Source of the DNA: Pseudocercospora fijiensis CIRAD86 | Taxonomy: Eukaryota > Ascomycota > Dothideomycetes > Mycosphaerellales > Mycosphaerellaceae | Assembly: GCF_000340215.1 (NCBI RefSeq) | Contig: NW_006921534.1 | Coordinates: 5,870,955 to 5,934,954 of the forward strand | Direction of reading: 5' to 3' | DNA: 64,000 bases | The notes under the pieces: generated by a model | The model's database searches: none | What the model saw: the letters and a program-made list of their open reading frames with translations, nothing else | Told to the model about the DNA's origin: nothing | In this document: one piece after another, positions 43,913-55,780 of the stretch | How positions within the stretch are numbered: position 1 is the stretch's first letter | Layout of the letters: each line of letters starts with the position of its first letter | Program-made: the position numbers and the translations under genes

Positions 43913-45941
43913 GCAAACAGAAGAAGAGGTAGAAAGAACAAACGCTTGCTGCGGGACTCGAACTGGGTGCGTGTGTACGCGCTGGGCGAGTCTTTGTTTA
44001 TGAGAGGAGGCAGCTGGCCGGGATGGCGAGGTGGAAGAGAGCAGCAGCACGGAGCTGTAGCGAACAGGCGTAAGAGCTCCATGCTGCTGCTGCCGCTCTC
44101 GCTTTCTCGGCAGTGCATGTGACAGGCGGCCAGGAGCATTGACAGAGGACGTGGAGGAGGGTCTCTTACAGCTCGTGCCTGTACTGCAGCGGAGACGGCC
44201 CCAGTGCCCGCATTTGTTCAGCAGGCATGCCATGTGATTTCACGCACGGCCCACAAGCTCGGAGTCGGCGGCGCCTTTGTTGTTTGTTCGTCAGCGCTGC
44301 TTTCTTACTGTACATACATACCTATGCACGTGCGGTGATCCTGCCGAGTTGCGCTTTATTGCCGCGGGTATGCGCAGAACAATGGTCAGTTGCCGACCGG
44401 CGGTATGTTCAGGCTCAAAGATTGACTCCTGCCGCGTTAGCGGTACGACATGGCGTTGTTGGTGGCGGATGAGGCGTCGACGTTGGCAGTGCAGAACAGA
44501 GGCGTAGGCGTTGCCCGTCGCTTGGCATGGTGGCATGGCATTGCGCGATTTAGCGCGCCCCACTCCCCTCAGCCTTGGCAGAGTCACCCACACGGGGAAG
44601 TGGAGAGAGCGGAATGGCGGACGGGGCACAGACACGAAGACTCCACCGAGCATGTTCCAGACCGAGCGAGGGCAGTTCGAACTTCGCACGAGCCGAGCAC
44701 AGAGCACAGTTTCACGACGTCCAGCAAGGCTAGAATAGAATACACCACTGGGTTCAAAACACCATGTGCATCTCGGAAATCTGAACGCAGGTACTGCAGC
44801 AAGGCCGTAGCTCGACATGGACTTTCGATAAGTTCCCTCGATCCCGGCGTGACATCAAAAACGACCCAGCCGCGGCACCAACCCTCTTCTTACCCAGAGA
44901 ATTCAATTGGCGCAGTGGCGCTGGCGAGAGGAGGATGGTCAGCAAAGAAAAAAATGCGGAGAACCCGGCCCTTGTCAACGGCATTAGTCAGATAACTCGA
45001 CGAAACAGCAGACACGCAGTGGTATACGCCGTCGAGTTCGCTTGGAAGCAGCAGCGGAGGAGTCTTGCCGTGCTGATTCCTCGCCTGTATTCTATGCGAG
45101 AGCAAGCGGAGCCGAATGGGATGGTCGACAAGTCCGCCCTGTGTGATGATATGCTGCCATGTCTCGTCTGAGATTATTATGCAGCGTGTGGTCAGTGTGC
45201 TACGACCAGGTGCTCTGCAGCATTAAGGGAGCACCTCATTTCAGCCATGATGCTGGAGCAAAGCGCAGATTTCTCTGATTTCCTTCGCCGCAAGGTGACT
45301 CTCCATCGGAGCCGGGATCTGGGAATCGTTCGACGTTCATCCGGACATAGCAGACGGTGACTTGGTGACTTTGCCCGCCACCGTCCGATGATGGATTCCA
45401 AGTGCAGGAGTGGCCCAGAGGTTTGAATGCGACTGCATGCGGAACACATCCTTTGTTGTCGTACATCCCGGACCTGCCGCGGCACCAGGCTGGAAAAGGT
45501 CTGGCCTGGAAGTCTGCGGCAGTTTTGACATGTAGCTGAGAACCTGTGCACGCCCATACACGAGACGTGCGTAGCTTCGCCAATTGAGGCGAGCTATCTT
45601 TCGCGCCTGGCACCACCAGAGAGTTCCGATCCTGCATCGCATAGCTCATCTGCGAATGCTAGTTGCACGCGAACTTCCCTGCAGTCCAGTAATTGGTGTT
45701 CGGCTGTATGGCTGCTGGCCAGCACAGTAACATACGGTCCTCGTCAGCGGGCGTAGATGATAGAACCTTCATAAGCCGAGTGGTCTGTGATCGTGACTTG
45801 ACACCTTCCGTCCTGTCTTCACCTTACCTTGGCTGGCTTGGCTTGTCTTGTCTAAAAGGTCGGCTGTTGTGAAGGAGGCCGCACGTTTCCGTCTCGGTAG
45901 TCAACAAAGAACAGCAACAGATCAAAGAAGAGCGACACACA
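43913..45941. promoter_or_regulatory. 2-kb divergent promoter of glycerol kinase and aquaglyceroporin
   Basis: No gene is supported here; overlapping frames (44291-44995, 45236-45649) compete across strands and lack domains. It is the longest divergent intergenic region in the window, and both flanking genes serve glycerol metabolism, so shared control is plausible. I do not claim a specific binding site. Confidence 0.5.
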
Positions 45942-47545
45942 ATGGACGAAAAGACCTTCGACTTCGCGAAGCCGCCGACCGAGCCTCACAATGATAGCAT
46001 CATGAAGATAACGCACCGTGAACACCATCGGCCCAATTCGGGCTCGACGACCGACGTCGATGCCACCACTCTGGCGACCGTCGAGTCTGCCTATGCGGAA
46101 CGAGGCGTGCCTATCAATCGCAGCATGACTGCGGAGCTCAAGAAAGAAGCCAACTCTGCCTTGACATGGAGTCGCATCCGAAGGACGTGGAGAGAACCGC
46201 TCTCCGAGTTCATGGGAACGTTCATCCTGATCATGGTAAGGAGCGAACGTCAAGTCCATTGCTGTCCAGAATGCACTCGCTAACCTGCACTCTCTACTCT
46301 TCAGTTTGGCGATGGAGTCGTTGCGCAAGTCGTCTTGTCGCGCGGTACCAAAGGCGATTACCAATCCATCTCCTGGGGCTGGGTGAGTCGATCTTGCTCG
46401 ATACCGACGTTGCATTTGCTGACAATGGTATATAGGGTATCGGTGTGATGTTGGGTAAGTTCCTCAAACGATGTTCGATGTTCGCCCTGGGCAGCAATAC
46501 AAGAGCATACATCCCTGCAAAGATGCCGAACGCCAATCCCGAAGCGACATTTGGCTTGAGGCCGTTCTCCAGAGACGATCTTCCCGAGATGGGTGATCGA
46601 ACTTGTTTGTCGTCAAGAACGTGTTCTTGGTTAATAAGAGATGGGATCCATGCTCGCAGAAGACAGCTTGGGCCGAGATACTCTGCACGCCGCACGCAGA
46701 TTTCAAGCCACAGCCGCTAACATGTTTTTTTCGCAGGTGTTTATGCTTCCGGAATCTCTGGTGCTCACATTAATCCTGCCGTGACTTTCGCCAATTGCGT
46801 CTTCCGCAAGTTCCCCTGGAAGAAGTTCCCAGTCTACGCAGTAGCGCAGGTTCTCGGTGCGATGTGTAAGTGCAACCATTTCCGCCCTGCGAATCAGGAT
46901 ATGTGTGGTCGTATGCCATTGGTGACAATACTGACTACTGTGTCAGGTGCCGCTGCTGTCGTGTATGGAAATTACAAATCTGCCATCGATACCTTCGAGG
47001 GAGGCGCAGGAATCCGGACGGTGCCAGGCTACTCCGAGAATGCATCTGCTGGAATCTTCTGCACATATCCCGCCGCGTTCATGAGTAACACGGGCCAGTT
47101 CTTCTCCGAATTCATCGCGTCGACGCTGCTCATGTTTCTGATATACGCCATAAAAGACGACCACAACATCGGAGCCAAGAATTTGACACCTCTCGCGCTA
47201 TTCTTCATCATCTTCGGCATCGGAGCCTGCTGGGGATGGGAAACCGGCTATGCCATCAATCTCGCGCGTGACTTCGGTCCAAGACTGGTCTCATATATGG
47301 TTGGATATGGCCCCAATGTTTGGCGTGCTGGCAACTATTACTTTTGGGTGCCCATGGTCGCTCCATTCTGCGGCTGCACATTTGGCGGATTCCTGTACGA
47401 TGTGCTACTCTTCACCGGCCAGTCGCCCATCAACACGCCATACTGGGGCTTCTATCGATTTATTCCATCGCTTCGGCGCCAGTATAAGGGTATGCGTTGG
47501 GATGAAGAGAATGCTCAGGAAGATGAAGATGTGAGCGTTCACTGA
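45942..47545 (+). CDS. Aquaglyceroporin (MIP family) with second NPA motif changed to NLA
   Basis: Five exons: 45942-46235, 46305-46382, 46436-46454, 46737-46865 and 46947-47545, encoding 372 residues. The 282-nt third intron ends with a CTAAC branch point and TTTTTTCGCAG. The N-terminal about 90 residues are hydrophilic (a cytosolic tail, as in Fps1-type channels). The first pore motif is in [18 protein letters not shown]. The second half-repeat has [20 protein letters not shown], so the second motif is NLA with the conserved Arg and an aspartate after it, as expected for glycerol-conducting channels. Six membrane helices can be traced. Non-canonical second motifs are known among fungal aquaglyceroporins. 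The protein should pass glycerol and perhaps water across the plasma membrane. Its C-terminal tail is acidic. Confidence 0.92.
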
Positions 47546-48213
47546 GGTCGTGAAATCAGCTTCTTGATATATACCTCAAATGTGGCCGAAGAGGCTTGTA
47601 CAGGCTTCCTTGAATTTTGAAACCGCCGGGGATGATGATGCATGGGACGGAGTTCTGAAAAGCCTGGTGGGCTGAGTTCTGTATCTACATAGCAGGAATG
47701 AAAGGGTCAGCTTCAAATGCACTTTGGCGAGGCGAGCGCAGTGGACAGCCAGGTCATATTGCTGCAACAGCGAGATGCGCCGTCCCCAGTTTGGGTATTA
47801 GTGGAATCTGTTTCGGAAAAATTTGCATTTTGACTTTTCTTCGGCCTCTTGGCGCTCCTTCACATACCATGGATGGGCAACAAGAAGAAATCCGCCAACA
47901 AGTCGCACAACCAAGTCCCAGAAGCCAATATTCCGAGACCATCATCGCTCAAAATGCTTGCCCCATTCAATAGGGTAAAGCAGGAGGTCGCACGGCCACA
48001 CTTCGACTCGATGCTCCGTGAGCTGCCCTTTGCTGCGTGCCCTTCAAGTTCCCTTCAATTGCAATCGATGAAGATTGTCGCAGAGTTGACGGAAACGGCC
48101 ACTGCCATCCCAATCTACAGTGTCAAAAGAGCCAGGATCCGTTTCATCAAGCGCCGCCCATGCTCAGCACCTGCTCATGCATTACGCAGCTCTCACTTCA
48201 AGTCAGAGGCGCC
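47546..48213. other. Convergent 3' spacer
   Basis: About 670 bp between the aquaglyceroporin and nucleoporin genes, whose tails face each other. Plus-strand frames near 47698-48241 show no features. Confidence 0.45.
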
Positions 48214-51200
48214 TCAAGCAACTGTCCCCATCGCCTGCTGATACCGTGTCCAAAGATCACCAGTGCTGTTGCTGTTGCTGTTGCTTTGCACACCCTGCAT
48301 TTCGTCGTCATTAGTAGCCTTGCCGTTGCCGTCCTTAGCCTTGGCATTTGGATCCCACTTGCTGGCATCAATGCCGCTCGCCCTGAATTCCTCCCTCAGA
48401 ACTCGCTCCATCTCCACGCATGCAACACTTTCTTCCAGACTCTTTGCATAAGAGCTTGACCATGGTCCACCACCATCTGACTGCTTGAATTGTGGGAAGC
48501 TGGCCTTCAGATAAGTCAGGAGCTCCCGGCCCTCGGATCGCCTCTCAGCAGGTGTCATGCTCATCAGCTCGACGAAGGCGGCATAGACCGGCACACTACG
48601 CTGGTCACTTGCGCCGAGGATACCGCTGTTTTCCAGTGCTTGAATGACCACGATAAGTTCCTCGTAATCTTCCTCGATGACGGCGCGTGGTCCGATGATC
48701 GTCGATATGACCTGCTGCGCTTGACCTGTATTGCGAGCCTTGATGAGATATTCAGCCTGCAAACGTGCATCGCCCAATACAGCTCGAGCATACTGTGCCT
48801 TCGATGACCATAGGTCGCTTTCTGAGACCTTCAGCTCTTCAGAGAGTATTCGAAAGCTTGAAACGAAGTAGTCTTCATCATATTCCTCGTCATCCCCAGG
48901 TGGTGTCGGGTCGGAAATTTTTCCACCATTGCGATACAAGACCTCTCCAATCGCGATCTTACGACTCTCCTCGCCTAACAGATGCTTGAGAACCCAGATT
49001 GCCGTGATAAACTCTCCGGTCAATTCCAGCTCCCCAGCAAAACCGGCAGTAAGATGGTCCAACTTGTCACCCGGCAATGTGGCAATGCCTCTCACATCGA
49101 GAATGACAGCGAGTTGCCACGACAGACGAGAGTAAAGGGCGTTACCAGACACGGTCTTCGGGTCGAGAATGGCCTCGAGGTCGGCAGGACGCATAGCGAC
49201 GCCAGAGAAAATTCGCAAAAGTCCCAGAACAACGCTCTCTCTGCCATTCGCCGCATCGTCGTCGCTCGCCCAATCAGGTATTGGCTGAACCTTTTCCCGA
49301 CCGGTCGCAAGGTCGTCCACGTATGATCGGACAGCATCTTTGAGATCAGACTGACCGCCGTAGAGCAATCTCAAGGCAAAGCATTGCTTCCAGCTGAGAC
49401 CGAATCTCTCACCGATGCTAAACTCGGCACAGCGATCCTCTCTTGGTCCATTTTTGCCTTGTACAGTGCAAGTTTCGCCGGCAAGAATCGAGTAAAGAGC
49501 GCGAATAGGGTCTGACATTTCGCTCCAATCGTTACGCTTGCGCCACTCGTCGATCTGGCCTTGCATCAATGCTCGACTGTCGTCGGTTCCGGGCAGTTGA
49601 GCAACCTGCATCGCGAGTCGGTAGTTCTTGGCTTCAAGCAGCACATCGGCGGCCCCCTCCACATCATGCGTTGTGAGTAGCAACAAGGCTTTCTCTTCTT
49701 TTGAGGCGGCCGATAGTTGCCTCTCGATGCCATGAACCATTTCGTCGGCCCAGAACTGGCAGAAGGCGTCTTTTCGCAGCCTGTCAGCGTAGCTATCTAT
49801 GTCACTCGCCGTCATCCCATCTATAAGATCAGCGGCAATGTTTTTGACATCGTCCCACAGATGCATGGCGGTCTTCCAAATGAACGCTTCCAAGACATCG
49901 ACCTTGTTCTGCTTAGAACCAAGGGGTTCGAAAGCGGGGGGACTATAGTTGATAGAGAAGCGGGTCGTGGAATGGCCGACTCCACCGGTGCAGTCTCGCT
50001 GATACACGAGGGGGGTGGTGACATCGCTCTCGAGATCAAACGCATCGTTTCGCTGCCGACTCCGGAAGCCAGTGAAGCGAACCTCGTACGGTTGCGAAAT
50101 CAGTGGCTTGGCCATTGTGCCGAGCGGCGAGTCGACTTGAGGAGTGGCTGCAGGGACCTTGTATACGAGAGTCTCAGTGCCGAAGTGGGGCTTCATTGTG
50201 CGGCGGAATTCAGAGTCGTTTTCGTCAGGCTTGTCGGAGGTGGAAATGCGAGGCTTTTTCGAATGAGCAGTCTAAATGTCATTTTCAGCTATGTACTGCG
50301 TAGCGCCGAAGTGTGATATGCAAGAAGGGACGCTGTGCTGGAAGTGCAGAGCACAAAGATGACTAGAATTCGAAGTCAATTGGGGGATCATACCTCGAAT
50401 CCACTGACGCCTGTTCTCTTGCCAGCTTTCTCTGTCTCCCATAGCGAAGTCATGATGTCCATGCTGTTGGCAAAAGCTGGGCTCTTGCCGAGCTGGCTTG
50501 GCTTCCCAGCAAAAGTGCTGGCACCGGATCCAGCTTTCTTGGCGCTCTTCTGCGCGAGATAGCTCTGGCCAAGCTGACTTTGACCCAGCATGCTGCGCTT
50601 GAAAGGGCTGTTGTGGATGTCATCTCGATCGGCCTTCAATAGACTCTGTTGCAAATTCTTCAGATGCTGGCGATCGCGCTTCCTCGGACTCATGGTGCGC
50701 TGTAGTTGGTCTTCCCAATCATCATTTGCCAGCTTCTCTGGGCTTGGGAAGGCGGTCGCGGGCTTGAGGATGGATCGGAAGGGTTTCGGAGGGCCTTCAG
50801 CACCGAAGGAACCTGGAATCATCGGTTCTGGCTCCTTTTCGTCCTGCAGCGATTCAGCAATGTCGTTTGGACGGTGGTCGTCGGAAGCCATACTAGACTG
50901 TTGACGCTCATATGCACCGGGAGAGGGGGCTTGAACAGCTCCACCTTGGCCGGCGAAGACGTCGTCCTCTTGACCAAGTCCACCTGCCATCATGTACTGG
51001 TCTTCGACATGCTCGTCCGCACTAGGGTCATCGTAGTCGTAGGTGACATGCTGGTCGTCAAAAGCATCAAACCCGCCCGGAATCTGCGACTCGGGGAAGC
51101 TTGATCTCGAGCGAGTGGTGTGCTTGAACTCGAATGTGTCGTCGATATCGTCACCACCAAGGCCAGCGCCATTTGCGGTCTCGATGCTTTGCATTGTGTC

Positions 51201-54200
51201 ATCCTGGGGTTGACCGAGAGTGGGTGGAGCGTCGCTCAGGCCACTCGAATCTTGTTGGGTAATCTCCATCTCGTCATCATCATCGTCTTCGCCCAGTTCG
51301 TACGTCGTGAAGTGGTCGACATCGAAGACCCACGTGCCTGTGTCAGGCTCGTATCGATCGAATTTGGTGCCCGTGATCTTCTTGAAGCGACGAATATGCT
51401 TCTCGTAGGCCGGAGTGCCCTCCTTGAGGACCACTTTCTGGCCGTTGTGGCTACGCGGCCATGAGTTCTCCAACCAGATCTTGCTAGGAACATTGAGGCC
51501 CTGTCCGCGTGGAGGCGTGTCTTCTTCAGTTGGGTAGACGGTTGCCGAGTTCTTCTCGAGCTTTACAATACCTCCGTACAGCTGGTCCAAGTCGGTGTTG
51601 CTGAGGTCGGCTTTCGAGAATTGAATCTTGCCGATACCGTAGCGTCCAACTTCAAATTGGCCCAAGTGTGCGAGTTGAGATCGAGACATTGCCTTGAGGG
51701 ATTTCAAGGACGGCTTGCTCCAATATTCACCAGCTTCAGGTACCTTTGGCGCCGTCTTCTCCACAGGACGCTTGGTGCCTGGTGCAGATGCTGGGCGTTG
51801 TGGCTCGGCATCTTCTGGGATATCAGTAAGAGAGGCGCCATTGACCTGCTGCATCTCCACATGAGTGCCATTTGGTCGCTGTTGCGAACGAGTGGCAGCA
51901 GGAGAGACGTCATCGTCATCGGTCTCTGTTCGAACCAAAGCATTCGCAGCACTCGGCTGTGCATCCGACTGCTTGGCGTTAGCAGCAGAGTTGTCGAAGC
52001 TGACCTTCTTGTGGAGCGGAGGTGAGATGTCTTGTCGCTGCTCTAGTGGAGCAAATAGGTCCTGGCGCAGGCTGCGATCGATCTTCAGCTTGCGCATGCT
52101 GCCAGTCTCGAGGAACCTGCTTGAGGCACTTCCGGGAGTTGGACGAAGCAGACTGCCTCCCTCACGAGTGGGCGTGTCGATGCCGCGCAAGTTCTGCATA
52201 GACATGCTCTTAGCAAGTCTGCTGGTCAGCGCGCTACCGAGGCTATTGGTAGGCTTCAGCAGACTACTAGCCTGCGGCGTGAGACTGCTTGAAAAGGACG
52301 AGTTCGGTGTGCCAAAGTTGGAGTAGCTGAATCCATAGGTGTTCTGGCGACCAAGCATGCTGGCTCGTGGCGTGTAGATCGGTGAGTTCAATCTCGTGCT
52401 AGACAGAAGGCTTGGCGTCCTCGAGGGGGCAGGTCTGGCTCCTGCGAGTGGCGTCGCAAGAGGCCCGACTGGGGCAGCTGACTGGCCCAAGGAGCTGAAT
52501 AGCTGGTCATTGCCGTAAGGTGAAAGTGTCAAGCTCGCGTGGAGCTGATTTGGCTGCTGTTGAGCGGTGTTCTGGCTCGTGCTTCCAAACAGCGAGTTGT
52601 TCTGATTCTGGTTGGTGGAACCGAACAATCCAGTGCTGCCCTGCTGACTGTTCTGAGCGCCGCCGAACAGACTTCCGCCTGTATTTGTGTTGCTAGCAGT
52701 GCTGCCAAAGAGGCCACCTGGTTTATTCTGCTGTTGGTTGCCGCCGAACAGGGAGCTGCCTCCGGTATTGGTATTGCTGGTGCCACCACCAAACAAGCTG
52801 CCACCAGTGTTATTCTGCTGTGTGCTAGAGCCGAACAATCCACCTCCAATATTGGTGTTTGTCGTGCTGCTTCCAAACAGACCACCCGGCTTGTTTTGCT
52901 GCTGGTTGTTGTTGCCGAAAAGACCACCGCCAGTGTTCGTATTTGTATTGGAGCCAAATAACCCACCACCAGTGTTCTGCTGCTGGTTGTTATTGGAGCC
53001 AAACAACCCACCGCCTGTGTTCGTGTTGGTCGCGGTGTTGTTGCCAAAGAGTCCACCCGTCGCTGGCTTGTTCTGATTGTTGCCGAAGAGGCCACCGCCA
53101 GTGTTTGTACTGGAGCCGAACAAGCCGCCGCCTTGGTTTTGCTGCGTCTGCTGCTGGTTGTTGGACCCAAAGAGACCGCCACCAGTGTTCGCGTTGGTGT
53201 TCGAGGTGTTGCCGAACAGTCCGCCTCCGGTGTTGGTGCTAGCGCCGAAGCCTCCAGTGGTGTTCGTAGTCGACTGGCCAAATCCGCCGAAAGCTGGCTT
53301 GTTTTGCGTCTGGTTGTTGCTACCAAAGAGGCCTCCGCCGGTGTTCGTACTGCCGAACCCGGTAGACTGCGGGTTGTTGTTCGATCCGAAAAGGCCACCT
53401 GAAGCCGGCGCAGTGGTAGCAAAGCCTCCTGTAGTCGTGGCAGAGCTCGCGGTATTGCCGAAAAGGCCCCCTGCAGGCTTATTCTGCTGTGAGCCGAAGA
53501 GGCCTCCGCCAGTGCTTGCTCCAAAGCCACCAGTAGTGTTGTTCGTAGCGTTGTTTGCGCCGAAACCACCACCAAAGCCAGTGGCAGTGTTCGTAGTAGA
53601 TGCGTTGGCGCCGAACAGCCCTCCCCCACTTGTGTTGGTATTGGTATTGTTGGTGTTGCCAAAGACGCTGCCGCCAAAGCCAGTGGTCTGGCCGAAAGAT
53701 CCAGCTTGGCCGTTGCTGTTTCCATACCGGCGGCCTTGAAGGTAGTCCTCGGTCCTCAGCTCCTCAAAACTCTTGTTCAGATATGGTTGCTGGAAAGTGA
53801 TGGATTGATACTGTGAGGTCTGGTTGTTTGTGCCGTCCTTCTCAGAAAATGCTTGAAATGGTGTTCCTGCGGTGCCATTATTGTTGGTGGCAGCAGTGTT
53901 GCTGGCGCCGAATCCAGTAAAGCCACCACTAGTAGTGTTGTTGGTCGAACCGAAGCCGCCGGTGTTCGAAGTACCGAAAAGACCGCCTTGCTGTGGCTGG
54001 GAGGTGTTGTTACTGCCGAATCCACCAGAAGTAGCGTTGTTGCCGCCTCCGAAGATGGACCCGCCGGTGTTCGTGCTTCCAAAGCCTCCTGTCTTGTTTC
54101 CGAAAAGACCTGCTTTGCTGTTAGTCTCTGCTTTACCTTGCCCTGCCACATCATCTGAAGCAGAGCGCGCATCCTTCTGCTGGCGTATCTTACCTCCGCC

Positions 54201-54554
54201 GGTCGTGTTCGATTGGCCAAAGGAGGTGCTCGTGTTGTTATTGTTCGTGCTTCCGAACCCGCCGCTGCCGAAGCCACCTGCAGTGCTAGTGCCGCTGCCA
54301 AAGAGGCCACCTCCGCTACTTGTCGTTGCGGTATTGCCGAAAGCTGTAGAGGGCTTAGCACTGGACGTGTTAGTTGTCTTGGAGGCGCGCGACCCACCTC
54401 CACCGCTGCCAAATCCACCTGATGTGGTTGTACTGCCAAAAAGCCCCGTCCCTGACGATGCGGTGTTGCCGAAGGTGCTGGATGTATTGTTGTTCGCTCC
54501 AAATCCGAACCCCCCACCAGTGTTGCTCGAGCCGAAGCCGCCGCCGAACGACAT
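48214..54554 (-). CDS. Nup98-Nup96 nucleoporin precursor (Nup145/Nup189 type)
   Basis: Three exons: 54554-54194, 54109-50394 and 50271-48214. The first intron (84 nt, donor GTAAGA, CTAAC branch point, acceptor GCAG) is a multiple of three and lies inside the FG-repeat coding part. The second is 122 nt (GTATGA..TTAG). The product has about 2044 residues. Residues 1 to about 690 are GLFG/FG repeats (for example NTGGGLFGNTSNTNANTGG), the permeability-barrier part of the pore. The autoproteolytic domain follows at about 911-1060 (FEVGRYGIGKIQFSKADLSN, then WVFDVDHFTTYEL), with predicted cleavage between Phe1054 and Thr1055. This releases Nup98, and the C-terminal part is the alpha-helical Nup96, a Y-complex scaffold subunit (LEAFIWKTAMHLWDDVKNIA, then LSWQLAVILDVRGI). 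Two separate open frames would wrongly suggest two genes. Confidence 0.95.
52600..54550. repeat. GLFG/FG-coding repeat array
   Basis: Degenerate tandem units of about 30-60 nt encode GLFG, GGFG and SLFG peptides within the nucleoporin. The repeats also keep long open frames on the plus strand and in the other minus frames, which explains several long shadow frames here. Confidence 0.9.
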
Positions 54555-55780
54555 CTTGGCGGAGTCGACTCAGTAGATGTATGTATGAGTGTGCGCCCGG
54601 GCGCTTGATTCGGGATGGGATGCGCTCTATGCGATTGTCGAGTGGCGGGTATCTGAATGTGCGAATCTGCGTCAGTCGAAGGTCCACTAAAGGCGCGTAT
54701 TTCGCGCGCAACACAGCTCTTTTTCGCAGTCTCGATGAATCTCTGCAGCTTCCAAGCGCCGTGTCGTCGCGCAGAAATCATGGTCGCGCGGAAGGAGGGC
54801 GATATCGTACCTTCTGTGGTGTAATAAGGTGGACGGAAAGAAGTGCGGCGGCACGCGATGGTGGTGGTGATGCAAATTTCGAGCTTCCGGTTCACTCGCG
54901 ACGCGCCATACAACAATGGAAAAGCAAAGCAAGCAGTCTGCGCGTCAATGAAGACGGCGTTGAAGGGAAAGACAATGGTCGAATGCTTCAGCGGAGGGAG
55001 GTGCGCTTCGCGTTCTTCGCTGGCAGACAGAAGCTGCGAAGGAAGCCCGAGCACCGACCAATCGGCTGAGACCGCCCGCCCGCCCGCCTCTCACTTCTCG
55101 ATGGACACTTCACGACCGCCTTCCACGACAACACACTTCACGATGGAAGATCAAATGGCACGTCTGTCAAAATTGGCAAATTCTGCTATCGAACATTCGG
55201 GCTGCTTAATTTACGAAAGACAGAGATGGATGGCGAAGAGCAAAGATTTTATATTCCGACCATCAGGCACCAGCAGGCGCAGCACCAGGCAGGCAGCGGC
55301 ATCGGTGTCACAGCCCATACGATGAATGTCATTCTGCTGCCATACATATAACCTTTCAGAGCATCTCGTGCCGCTAAGATCTATCGCTGACCGCCAGTTC
55401 GACGCCAATATAGCATCCCGCATCCCGCATAATAATGTTCGTCCTGCACTTTGTATTGGAGCCATTCTGTCCGATCTCTCATCTTTGTGCATGCGTGCGA
55501 CAGGACAGATTCTGACAGACCTGCTCGGAGGCGCCAGACTACCATTGAGGGATCTAAGTCGATAATGAAGTCTAGTGGACTAGATTTTGATGCTATTCAA
55601 GCGTGTTTGCCTTATACAGTAATGTAAAAGCGTAGTCGAGCTGATTCATGTTGTATGCTAGCAGCAATTTGCCTTCTCCTACTTCCTTCCGCCCCTGCTT
55701 TCCTAGTAAATTTACCATTTCGTTGCGAAAACATCAAACCTGTCCATCTCACTGATGATCCAAAATCCAAAGGTGCAGTT
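54555..55780. other. Intergenic, promoter region of the nucleoporin gene
   Basis: About 1.2 kb without a supported gene. Frames crossing 54687-55325 mirror the reading of the repeat array or lack features. Confidence 0.4.

Noticed and set aside
44450..44995. 181-codon frame in the glycerol gene promoter
   Set aside because: It competes with frames on the opposite strand and has no family resemblance.
52529..53725. Long alternative frames inside the nucleoporin repeats
   Set aside because: The repeat periodicity keeps other frames open; the GLFG frame with the autoproteolytic domain is clearly the coding one.
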